64,000 bases of DNA from Gemmatimonadota bacterium (GTDB lineage Bacteria; Gemmatimonadota; Gemmatimonadetes; Gemmatimonadales; Gemmatimonadaceae), in assembly GCA_040388625.1 (NCBI GenBank), contig JAZKBK010000004.1, positions 558,001-622,000 on the forward strand, given 5' to 3'. Positions 35,267 through 43,110 of this stretch are shown piece by piece. The notes under the pieces are model-generated. The model made no database searches. It was not told where the DNA came from and worked only from the letters and a program-made list of their open reading frames with translations. The position numbers and the translations under genes were made by a program. The stretch's first letter is position 1. Every line of letters starts with the position of its first letter.

Positions 35267-36235
35267 TCAGTGAGTTGCCATCGCATGCCGGTAGACAATG
35301 CGCGACACGTCGGCTATCAGCGAATCGGCAACGGGCTCCTTCTCGATGCCTTTGGTAAGAACCACGAGGATGTAGGGTTTGCGGTTTGCAGGATATACGA
35401 TCGCCGCGTCGTGCGCGATGGCTGTGATGTCCCCCGTCTTGTGCGCGACGCGTGTGCCGGCCGGGAGACCGGCGGGGATTTTCTCGTTGAATTGCTGCGC
35501 CAGGAGGATTGCGCGCATCGAGTCCGTCGACGCTGGTGAAGCGGCCTTTCCCGTCTCGATGTCTCTCAGAAGAATGGCGAGATCGCGAGCAGTCGCCATG
35601 TTGTTGAGTCCTTTCTCGAACGCCTTCTCGTCTTCCACGCCGCGCAGCACCAGCATGCGTCGAGCGCCGAGCGAGCGCATCATTGCGTTGACACTATCGG
35701 GGTTTGCGAGAGCTATGAGCGTGTTCGTCGCAAGATTGCTGGATCGCGTGATCATGTGCTGGATGAGATCCCGTATCGTCACGGAGTCGCCAACCAGCTT
35801 GTACATCGCGCTGTCGCTATCGACACCTGGATCCTGCACGTACGGCGATCCGTCGACTATCGACGTGAACCGATTCACGACCGGGATGCGTTGGCTGAGC
35901 GAGAGACGACCTGCGTCCGATTCGCGAAAGAGTCGCATCATGACCGGAACCTTCATCGTGCTCGCCGCATGCATGAGGCTATCGGCATTGATGAAGAGCG
36001 TATCGCCTGTGGCGAGGTCGATGTACGCAACGCCGACGAGTGCGCCGGGGGCGCGGGCGACGCGGGCCTCGATCTGCGCTCTGAGGTCAGTCGCTGGTGA
36101 AGCAGCCGGTGATACGCGGCTGCACGCCATTGCAGCGAAGAGGAGGGATGCAACCGTAAGTCGGAGCGTGGCGACATCGCCGGCCACGCCGGGTAGCGTG
36201 CGGCACTTATCGTGCGCAGGTCTGTAGTTCCACAT
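35267..36235 (-). CDS. Class A beta-lactamase-like serine hydrolase (lipoprotein or secreted)
   Basis: 322 residues. A hydrophobic segment near 24-38 ending AAMAC is a possible lipobox, so the true start may be internal (for example GTG at VAGDV). Catalytic motifs are S92-x-x-K95 (STMK), S165-S-N167 at the SDN position, and HKTG at 265-268. An omega-loop-like E207-x-x-L-N211 is present. The family includes true class A beta-lactamases and uncharacterised hydrolases. The omega-loop glutamate leaves beta-lactam hydrolysis open, but the TATARDLA context is also usual in non-lactamase members. It shares an operon with the S9 peptidase. Confidence 0.8.
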   Translation of the reverse strand: MWNYRPAHDKCRTLPGVAGDVATLRLTVASLLFAAMACSRVSPAASPATDLRAQIEARVARAPGALVGVAYIDLATGDTLFINADSLMHAASTMKVPVMMRLFRESDAGRLSLSQRIPVVNRFTSIVDGSPYVQDPGVDSDSAMYKLVGDSVTIRDLIQHMITRSSNLATNTLIALANPDSVNAMMRSLGARRMLVLRGVEDEKAFEKGLNNMATARDLAILLRDIETGKAASPASTDSMRAILLAQQFNEKIPAGLPAGTRVAHKTGDITAIAHDAAIVYPANRKPYILVVLTKGIEKEPVADSLIADVSRIVYRHAMATH

Positions 36236-36348
36236 TTTGCAACCGGGTCCTGTTTTCAGATGTTGGCGTAAAAATACACATCGCCACGACAGTCTGCTAA
36301 CGGCCCCGCGTGCGGTTCATCCCATATGGGCGGCGCGAGCGCCCGGGT

Positions 36349-36777
36349 TTAATTCTTGGTGATCACCTGGATCACGCCGCCCATGTGGCCGCTGCCGAAC
36401 TTGTACTGGGCCTCGTAGGACTGGTAGAAGCGGATCGCCATTACGTCCTGGGCGGTAATCTCACGCAGTGCATTGACGTCGCTCGAGTAATAAGTGTCGT
36501 CGACGAATACGTGAACGGGGATGGCCGGGACGTTGGGGTTCTGGGACTCGCGGCCGCGACTGTGCAGGAAATTCGCGTGCGTCTGAGCCACTATGTCGTA
36601 AGCGTCCGCGACTCGCAGCTGCTCGATCTGGTCCTCGGTGACCATCATCGGGTCACCTCCGGGCGCGACAGCTGTGTTAGCGCGGGTGCATCCTGCAACA
36701 GCAACTGCGAGGACGAGGACCATGCAAGCGGCGTTGAAGCGCCGCGCTGGCCCGGCGATCAGAGGTGTGGAAGCCAT
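36349..36777 (-). CDS. Orphan TonB-plug-like lipoprotein
   Basis: 142 residues from the ATG at 36777 with GGAG 6 nt upstream. Signal peptide with lipobox VAGC near residue 30. The C-terminal half reads like the end of a SusC plug: PVHVFVDD at the LYVVDG position, LREITAQDVMAIRF at the NPNDIESIEV position, then YEAQYKFGSGHMGGVIQVITK at the AAAIYGSRGANGVVLITTK position. No barrel follows; the gene stops there. A lipidated free-standing plug is not a standard component of SusCD systems. It may gate, inhibit or help a receptor, or be the remains of one, but the lipobox and ribosome-binding site argue for function. It lies downstream of the susC2-susD2 pair beyond a hairpin. Confidence 0.65.
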   Translation of the reverse strand: MASTPLIAGPARRFNAACMVLVLAVAVAGCTRANTAVAPGGDPMMVTEDQIEQLRVADAYDIVAQTHANFLHSRGRESQNPNVPAIPVHVFVDDTYYSSDVNALREITAQDVMAIRFYQSYEAQYKFGSGHMGGVIQVITKN

Positions 36778-36838
36778 GGGAGACTCCGAAGTTGATGCCG
36801 GCTCGCCCGACACGGTCCGGCGTTACGTGTTACAGCAC

Positions 36839-36864
36839 AAAGGGGGCCCGTCCGGGCCCCCTTT
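36839..36864 (-). terminator. Terminator-like hairpin downstream of susD2
   Basis: Eleven perfect pairs (AAAGGGGGCCC with GGGCCCCCTTT) around GTCC. On the minus strand it lies 30 bp past the susD2 stop, ending in TTTGTG, a short T-run. Readthrough into the plug-like lipoprotein gene is possible. Confidence 0.75.
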
Positions 36865-36894
36865 GCTTTTACAATGTCCGAAACAGTTCCGAGA

Positions 36895-38283
36895 TTACGG
36901 CACCGGAGTGATGTTGCCGTTCCGTGCGTTCGTCTCGTTCAGCGTGATCGGCAGGCTCTGAACAAGCGGATCAGCTGCGCCCTTGTTCGGCATGCCCGCC
37001 TGCGTAACGTACGCGAGGTTGAACATCTTGTACTCACGAAGCGCTACGATGTGCTGTGGCCCGAAGTACGTGAATGTGTAACGCAACTCGTACAGCAGCG
37101 CGTTGATGGCATCCGACGCAGTCGTGAACGTCGAGTATGCTGGCAGGCCGCCTTCTACCGTGTGTACTGCGTTGATGTCCTTCGTCGCGCCGGCAAGGTC
37201 ACCGGTTGCGATTTCCGCCTGCGCACGAAGCAGCACCAGCTCAGCGTTGCGTACGATCGGAATCGGCGCCGACTGGAGCGCGGCGTTATTCGGATCGGTC
37301 AGTTTCAGACGATGCGACGCGGTGAATCCTGCGACCGTCGGAGCAGACGCCGGAATGACGTTGGCTGCGCGTATGTCGCCGGGCATGAACGAATTCACAA
37401 AGTTATCCGTGACCAGCGAGGACGAGCCCTGCTGCGGATTCGCCGCACTCTCAGGCGACGACGGATTGTACTGGTACCACGGCCCGGTGTTGAGGTATGC
37501 CTCCGTCATTGGTGACGGCGCGCCAGCGAGCGCAATGTTCAGCGCAGTGAGCGCCGCTGCCGCACTGGCCGCGTTCGGTGCAACCGGATCCAGCGCACGC
37601 ATGACCTCGACCCGTCCTTTCAGACCACGATTGAGCAGGATGAGGTTGGCGGTCTGGCTGTAATCTCCGTGGAGCGAATAACCGGACGGCAACGTGAACG
37701 GTACTGTGCTCGATCCCGCCTGCAGATCCACCAGCGCCGAGTCGAGCAGCGCGGACGTGTAGGCGAGTACGGACGCCTTCGTCTTGATGGGATCCTGTAC
37801 TGTCGGGTCCGCCCCCTGGATGACCACGCCATTCTGATCGCGGTAGTCGATCAACCGTATGTAGGAAAGCGCGTCCAGTGTACGGACAAAGCCGCGCGCA
37901 GCGCCCTGATCAGCCGCACTGAGCGACGTGAACGATGCGTCCTTGAGCAGAATCTGCGACGCGCGAAGCATCTGGTAGTAGCCAGTCCACTGCGAGCCAC
38001 CGATGAAATCGCTGGGATCGGGTGGTGTCACGTAGAACTCCGTGACGAAGCGGCTTTCATTGGCTGTAGGAACGATGGCATCGCGCGCCATGATCCCTCC
38101 CCAAAGAAAATAGTTGCCGCCGTAGTTCGCGCGATCCTGCGCTATGATACCTGTGGCCAGCGACTGCAGCGTCTGCTGCGATCCTGCCACGACGTTGTCC
38201 CGGCTCGGTGCTGCCGGATTATCCTGGCACGCACCCGCCAGCACAAGAGTGCTGGTGAGTGCCGCCGCGATGTATTTCTTCAT
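36895..38283 (-). CDS. SusD/RagB-family outer-membrane lipoprotein (pair 2)
   Basis: 462 residues. Lipobox LAGAC predicts lipidation at residue 19. SusD-type helices include FWGGIMARD-like N-terminal sequence, GYYQMLRASQILLKDASF, and AAARGFVRTLDALSYIRLID. The C-terminal ALLYELRYTFTYFGPQHIVALREYKM matches the usual end of the family. It lies 19 bp after susC2 and should be its substrate-binding lid. The substrate cannot be inferred. Confidence 0.88.
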   Translation of the reverse strand: MKKYIAAALTSTLVLAGACQDNPAAPSRDNVVAGSQQTLQSLATGIIAQDRANYGGNYFLWGGIMARDAIVPTANESRFVTEFYVTPPDPSDFIGGSQWTGYYQMLRASQILLKDASFTSLSAADQGAARGFVRTLDALSYIRLIDYRDQNGVVIQGADPTVQDPIKTKASVLAYTSALLDSALVDLQAGSSTVPFTLPSGYSLHGDYSQTANLILLNRGLKGRVEVMRALDPVAPNAASAAAALTALNIALAGAPSPMTEAYLNTGPWYQYNPSSPESAANPQQGSSSLVTDNFVNSFMPGDIRAANVIPASAPTVAGFTASHRLKLTDPNNAALQSAPIPIVRNAELVLLRAQAEIATGDLAGATKDINAVHTVEGGLPAYSTFTTASDAINALLYELRYTFTYFGPQHIVALREYKMFNLAYVTQAGMPNKGAADPLVQSLPITLNETNARNGNITPVP

Positions 38284-38302
38284 TTAAGTGCGTTCCCCGA
38301 GA

Positions 38303-41300
38303 TTAGAATGTGGCGTTGAGCGAGAGGAAGAACTGGCGGCTCGGCGGATACGGCGTCACATCCTGCGTACGGCCGATCGGTGCGTTACCGAAGTTCGACA
38401 CCTCGGGGTCATAACCCGTGTAGTTGGTCCAGGTGATCAGATTGTGTCCGCTTGCCTCGATTCGGAGATCCTTCGCGTGGTTTCCCAACATCCGGTGCGC
38501 GAACGATTCGCCGAGGTCATACGAAAGTGTCAACTCACGAAGCTTGGCAAAGCTGCCGTGCTCCGCATATACCGGCTGACCGGCAAGGAACGCGGCTCCG
38601 CGCTTCTGTGCAGCGAGCGTATCGGCGAAGTTGCTGCCACCGACGTTGAAGTCGAAGTAGTTGTTCGTGAGGTTGATCACGTAGCCGCCCTTGCGCCAGT
38701 CCAGCAAGCTGGAAAGTGTGAGCTTGCCAAGCGTGAAGTCGTTCGAAAAGCCCATCTGGAAGTCAGGGTTCTGATCTCCGATGTGGAGCTCGTGACGCGC
38801 GCGGCTGAGGTACTTGCCGTTCGAATCGAACGTGGAATCGAAGCCGCTGAACACCACGACCTGCGTGGCGGAGTAGCCTTGCTGGATCTTGTAGCTGCCG
38901 AAGCGTTCGCTGAAGCCGGAGCCTGTCGCAAACGCCGGGACCGGAAGGCTGGTTACCTTGTTCTTGTTACGGGAGAACGTGGTGTTCGATGTCCACGTAA
39001 AGATGCCCGTCTGGATCGGTACCAGATTCAGTCCGACCTCCGTACCGACGTTACGCATCGCTCCGCCGTTGATCACCTTGGTGGTGAAACCGGTCGACGG
39101 CGCAAGTCCCGCGGTCAGTACCATGCCTGTTGTCTTCTTCTCATACTGCGTGACTTCGAGGCCGGCACGCCCACCAAACATGGTGGCATCAAATCCACCT
39201 TCGACTTCGGTCGTAAGCTCCGGCTTGATCGTGTTAAGCCCGATCTGCGCACCCTGGCGTAACCCGTTGACGCCATCTTCAAGCAATGGAGTAAGGAATG
39301 TGTACTTGAAGTTTGTAGGGACACGGTTACCAGCCTTGCCGTACGCCAGACGCAACTTCAGGTTGTCCGTCTTTGGCGGTAGCCATGGCAGCTTGTACGA
39401 GATCGATGCCTTTGGATACGAGTAGAACTTGTGCGCGTCGCCGTTGGTGCTGGAACGCTCTGCATTGATGGCGCCGGTCAACAGGAGCCGTTCATTGGCG
39501 GTCAGGATTTCTTCCTGAGCGTAGTACGAGAACGACTTGGTATCGTTCTGCGACTGGTTGACGGCCGTCTGTGTTGCGGTCGCAACGTTCGTGATGCCCG
39601 GGAACAGTCCCTTGCCCTGATTGAAAACGTTGTCGACCTGCGCCCGATCCTGGCGCAAACCAAACGATGTCGTCGCTGTGAACGGTGAAAGAATCAGCTT
39701 GTGTGTGCCGTTCAGGTTCAGGTTGCCACTCACGACGTTCGTGTTACCATTGGCGACCGTACCGGCGTACGGGCTGATGACGCCCGACTGCTCCAGATAC
39801 GTGAACGGTGGCGAATAGATCAGCGCCTGGTCGGAGTAGCTGTCGACGCCGCCGAGTAGCGAGAAGTCGAGGGTCTGGCGCGTGGAGGCGATTGCAGACC
39901 ACCCTGCCTGCGCACTACCGATCAGGCGGTAGACGTTCTCAGGGGTCTTGATCACTTCCTGATCCTGCAGGATGTTGGCACCGCTGACGGCCCACGGATC
40001 CGACGTGTAAACGCCGTTGACCTTTCGGGAGAAGTCATAGAACGACGGCGTTCCAGAGATGACGTCCAGCGGGTTGATCGCGTTGTTGTCGTTACCGGAG
40101 ATACCGCGCTTGGTGAGCGTGTGCAGCACTTCGGTATTGGCGCGCAGATTGATCTTGGGACCGAACTGCTGCGTCAGGTTGATCCGGAGGTTCTGCTTGT
40201 CGTAACCGTCCGTCGAGGTGATTCCAGCGTCGTGCTTCACGCCCGCAGAGGTGAAGTACGTCGTGTTGCCGTCACCTGTACCGCCGCGCAGCGAGGCCGA
40301 AGTCTCGTACGACAGGCCGTGGTTGCCGTAGAGCTGATTCTGTGCATCGGTGCAGCCGGCGTACGGGTTTGCCGCGAAGTAATCCGTGGCGCCCTTGAAT
40401 CCTGCCGGTGGATTGGCGTTGACGTAATCCGTCGCCTGTGCCTGCGTGAAGCAACGAAGAGCGAGCGTGTTGGATACGGCCGTCGTTCCGAAACGCTGTA
40501 CGACGTCAAGCGACGGAGTACCAGCGCGACCGCGCTTGGTGGTGATGACCACGACACCGTTTGCACCGCGCGAACCGTAGATGGCGCCGGCCGACGGCCC
40601 CTTGAGGACTTCGATCGATTCGATGTCTTCAGGGTTGAGGTCGGCGATACGATTGACCTGCTGATCCTGGGTGGAAGAGATCGCGCCACCGGCACCCGAG
40701 ATGCTGTTGAGGCCGTTTCCGAACGAGGAGTTGTCCACTGCGACGCCGTCAACGACGTACAGCGGCTGATAGTTGCCGTTCACGGTATTGGTACCGCGAA
40801 GCTGCAACTGGATTCCGCCGCCTGGTGCGCCCGAGTTGGACGTGATCACGGCGCCGGGAACCTTGCCCTGCAGCGCGCTCTCGATGTTCTGCTGCGGAAC
40901 CTTGTTGATCTGTTCGGTGTTTACCACCGTTACAGCGTTCGCAGCGTTAGCGCGCGACACCGTCGTCGCCTGACCGGTGATGACCTGAGTCTCGAGCTGG
41001 AGGACGTCACGCGCGAGCGAGACGTTGATCGAGTTGTCGTTGGCGCCGACGGGGACGATCTTGGCCGCAAAGCCGATTCGGCGAATGCGCAGTTGATGTG
41101 CGCCGGCCGGCACGCTGATGTTGAAGTTACCGTTGTCATCAGCGGTACCGCCGAGGGTCGTGCCCACTACCTGAACCGTTGCTCCGGGGATGGGCTCAGT
41201 GCCCCCCTGGACGGTTACGTGACCGGTCACGCGCCGCGTCTGCTGCGCATGGCCGAGCGATGGGATCACAGCGAGTAATACCGCCGCAATCCAGAGACGT

Positions 41301-41314
41301 GTTACTGACTTCAT
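38303..41314 (-). CDS. SusC/RagA-family TonB-dependent outer-membrane transporter (pair 2)
   Basis: 1003 residues from ATG 41314 with GGAGGA 8 nt upstream. Signal peptide about 1-24 (LAVIPSLGHAQ), carboxypeptidase-D regulatory-like domain about 25-105, plug with LYVVDGVAV and IEVLKGPSAGAIYGSRGANG, then a barrel ending FFLSLNATF. It should move the SusD2-bound ligand into the periplasm using TonB. Its upstream region shares a TTAAGATTTC motif with susC3 at nearly the same distance from the start. Confidence 0.93.
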   Translation of the reverse strand: MKSVTRLWIAAVLLAVIPSLGHAQQTRRVTGHVTVQGGTEPIPGATVQVVGTTLGGTADDNGNFNISVPAGAHQLRIRRIGFAAKIVPVGANDNSINVSLARDVLQLETQVITGQATTVSRANAANAVTVVNTEQINKVPQQNIESALQGKVPGAVITSNSGAPGGGIQLQLRGTNTVNGNYQPLYVVDGVAVDNSSFGNGLNSISGAGGAISSTQDQQVNRIADLNPEDIESIEVLKGPSAGAIYGSRGANGVVVITTKRGRAGTPSLDVVQRFGTTAVSNTLALRCFTQAQATDYVNANPPAGFKGATDYFAANPYAGCTDAQNQLYGNHGLSYETSASLRGGTGDGNTTYFTSAGVKHDAGITSTDGYDKQNLRINLTQQFGPKINLRANTEVLHTLTKRGISGNDNNAINPLDVISGTPSFYDFSRKVNGVYTSDPWAVSGANILQDQEVIKTPENVYRLIGSAQAGWSAIASTRQTLDFSLLGGVDSYSDQALIYSPPFTYLEQSGVISPYAGTVANGNTNVVSGNLNLNGTHKLILSPFTATTSFGLRQDRAQVDNVFNQGKGLFPGITNVATATQTAVNQSQNDTKSFSYYAQEEILTANERLLLTGAINAERSSTNGDAHKFYSYPKASISYKLPWLPPKTDNLKLRLAYGKAGNRVPTNFKYTFLTPLLEDGVNGLRQGAQIGLNTIKPELTTEVEGGFDATMFGGRAGLEVTQYEKKTTGMVLTAGLAPSTGFTTKVINGGAMRNVGTEVGLNLVPIQTGIFTWTSNTTFSRNKNKVTSLPVPAFATGSGFSERFGSYKIQQGYSATQVVVFSGFDSTFDSNGKYLSRARHELHIGDQNPDFQMGFSNDFTLGKLTLSSLLDWRKGGYVINLTNNYFDFNVGGSNFADTLAAQKRGAAFLAGQPVYAEHGSFAKLRELTLSYDLGESFAHRMLGNHAKDLRIEASGHNLITWTNYTGYDPEVSNFGNAPIGRTQDVTPYPPSRQFFLSLNATF

Positions 41315-41541
41315 CCGAACATTCCTCCGTCCGACGAACTCGTTCGCCGGCGTGATTGACATCTGTGGATGGAAAGCTTGTACTGCGTGCTGTCGTGTGG
41401 GGCCGATGCTGCGACCCCATCAAGAACAAACCAAACCGCTCGTGTGCCTCCTACTCGTCTCAGGATTGGGTGGATGTCTCCGGCCGATTTGAACCGGACT
41501 AACGTACAGCCGGGTCACGGTACCGCATCCTCAGGGCGTCA

Positions 41542-41555
41542 TTAAGATTTCGCAA
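41542..41555. promoter_or_regulatory. TTAAGATTTC motif 228 bp upstream of susC2
   Basis: TTAAGATTTCGCAA at 41542 shares its first ten bases with the palindromic TTAAGATTTCTTAA 229 bp upstream of susC3. The matching distance suggests a shared regulator or promoter element. Confidence 0.4.
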
Positions 41556-41710
41556 AATCGCAAGCGCCGCCCGGGGTGCCCGTGCTGTGACTACATATGT
41601 TCCAGGGTCAGGAACACGTCATTTTGGCCCCGTACAACATGGAACCGTACAACGGGGCCGTCAACCGCAAACATGTAATAGAATCGCAATTGATTCCGGT
41701 CAGCGAGCGA

Positions 41711-41971
41711 TTACGCCCGCCAGCCACACCAGACTCCGGGCTTCGTGTGCCCGCCAAAACGCGGTGGTATGGCCGCCTGCTCTCTGTTCTCTACCGTAGG
41801 GTTAGTTGAATCAAGGAGAGCGACGAGATCCTGGCAGGGTCCATTGTCGCCGTCCGGCATGACAACGATGATCTCCGGCATACCGCCGGTAACGATCGAA
41901 TCGCGCACCGAAGCGATCGAGAGGGCGATCACCCCGCTTCGCTCGTTTCCACCCGTACCGTGAGGTAATGC
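41711..41971 (-). pseudogene. Remnant of an esterase (esterase D/feruloyl-esterase-like fold)
   Basis: On the minus strand one frame reads LPHGTGGNERSG, then SIASVRDSIVTGGMPEIIVVMPDGDNG. This matches the oxyanion-loop HGxGGxE and the following helix and strand of bacterial putative esterases. The nucleophile GxSxGG and the rest of the domain are absent: the sequence after PDGDNG is unrelated and stops at 41711, and no start precedes it. The expected linker between HGTGGNE and SIASVRDS is also shortened. It looks like a deletion-scarred fragment. Confidence 0.45.
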
Positions 41972-42090
41972 GCAAGGGGATACCGCCGAGCGCCGTCGTG
42001 CGTGTAAGAGCTGATTGGTATTTCGCCGGTATCCGTGATGCCGGCGCCGAATTCGCAGTAGATTATTCGGGAAGCCCTCGTGGAGGGGTT

Positions 42091-42522
42091 ATGGACGTCG
42101 CACGTCTTGCCCTTTTTGGAGTTGTATCGGTCGTTGCAACCGCTTGCACTACTGCGCACAGCAAGCCAGTCGACGACGAGGTACCCGCCAACGCGCTTGC
42201 GCTGGAAGTCGAGAACCGTAACTGGTCCGACGTGGTCATCTACGTGTTGCACGACGGATCACGAACGCGGTTTGCCCAAGTGACGGCGGCCAAGTCGGCG
42301 ACATTTGCCATCCCGGTCCGACTGGTTAGCGCGGGCGGAACGATACAGCTCCTGGTGCACCGCATTGGCGGCCATGATGATTCGATGGCACCAATTGGAG
42401 GACCGGCTTATGCCGGCGAGCGCGACGATTATCTGAGTCCCGTTGTTTCCGTGCGAACGGGTTACACCGTCGCGTTGACATTGGAAGACAACCTGCAACG
42501 CTCGACCGTCGGCATCTGGTAG
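42091..42522 (+). CDS. Small lipoprotein of unknown function
   Basis: 143 residues from ATG 42091, with GGAGGGG just upstream. Signal peptide with lipobox VATAC near residue 18. The mature protein is beta-rich: ALEVENRNWSDVVIYVLHDG, then FAIPVRLVSAGGTIQLLVHRIGG and SVRTGYTVALTLEDNL, suggesting a small single beta-sandwich domain. No family is recognised. It is the only plus-strand gene inside the SusCD block, convergent with the lipoprotein at 42556. Confidence 0.65.
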   Translation: MDVARLALFGVVSVVATACTTAHSKPVDDEVPANALALEVENRNWSDVVIYVLHDGSRTRFAQVTAAKSATFAIPVRLVSAGGTIQLLVHRIGGHDDSMAPIGGPAYAGERDDYLSPVVSVRTGYTVALTLEDNLQRSTVGIW

Positions 42523-42555
42523 CAACGCGCAGCAAACATCGCTGGCTGCTCGCTG

Positions 42556-43005
42556 CTATTTGGGCGGTTTGATCGGCCCGGTGGTCGACCCGCCTTGCGC
42601 GGATCCCGCGACCGTACCTGCCAGCACTGCGCCGGCAACCAGGGCACCGCCCAGGAGAACGCTGCGCGCGACCGACGTCGTGTGACGTTCGGCGGTCGCT
42701 ACGCTCGTACGTGGAATCGACACCGGCTCACCGCTCCATGTTTCGTCGGAACCGCTGAGGCGCGTGAGCTCGGTGATGCGCATGACGATTGTCGAATCGG
42801 TGACGGAGTCGATGTGACCCTCCAGTTCCGACGCGCCAACACCAAGCGCCCTGGCGAGATTCACGGTTCCATCGTTCGTCAGCGTGAGCCGGACATCGTC
42901 CTTCGACAGCTGAGACGAGAGTGATATCGGTGTGTAAACCTGACAACCGACAGACAGCAGAGCGACTGCGGGGGCAACGGCGCGCCGTAAACGAAAAGAA
43001 TGCAT
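42556..43005 (-). CDS. Small lipoprotein, SusCD-linked paralogous family (member 2)
   Basis: 149 residues. Lipobox LLSVGC at residue 21. The mature part reads DVRLTLTNDGTVNLARALG, GHIDSVTDSTIVMRI, VSIPRTSVATAE, followed by a Gly/Ala-rich hydrophobic segment (LLGGALVAGAVLAGTVAG) and a Gly/Pro tail. This is the same plan as the protein at 18524, with VTDS and R-x-S in register. It lies 105 bp after susD3, beyond an 18-bp hairpin. No function known; the hydrophobic segment near the C-terminus could sit in a membrane or form a glycine zipper. Confidence 0.65.
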   Translation of the reverse strand: MHSFRLRRAVAPAVALLSVGCQVYTPISLSSQLSKDDVRLTLTNDGTVNLARALGVGASELEGHIDSVTDSTIVMRITELTRLSGSDETWSGEPVSIPRTSVATAERHTTSVARSVLLGGALVAGAVLAGTVAGSAQGGSTTGPIKPPK

Positions 43006-43041
43006 GAGTCGACCGGAATGGGTGATATGGCATGGGGCCGA

Positions 43042-43082
43042 ACTGATTCAGCCCGATCCATACGGGATCGGGCTGAATCAGT
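43042..43082 (-). terminator. Perfect 18-bp inverted repeat downstream of susD3
   Basis: Arms 43042-43059 and 43065-43082 are exact reverse complements with a 5-nt loop. There is no T-run, so it may attenuate or protect the 3' end of the susC3-susD3 mRNA rather than stop transcription fully; the lipoprotein gene follows. Confidence 0.7.
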
Positions 43083-43110
43083 GCTACCCTTCAACTGCGG
43101 AAACGCGCCA

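Larger units (their letters stand above)
41315..42090. other. 776-bp spacer upstream of susC2
   Basis: No intact gene was seen. It holds the susC2 leader, a TTAAGATTTC motif and an esterase remnant (separate entries). Several short open frames on both strands have no recognisable content. Confidence 0.6.
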
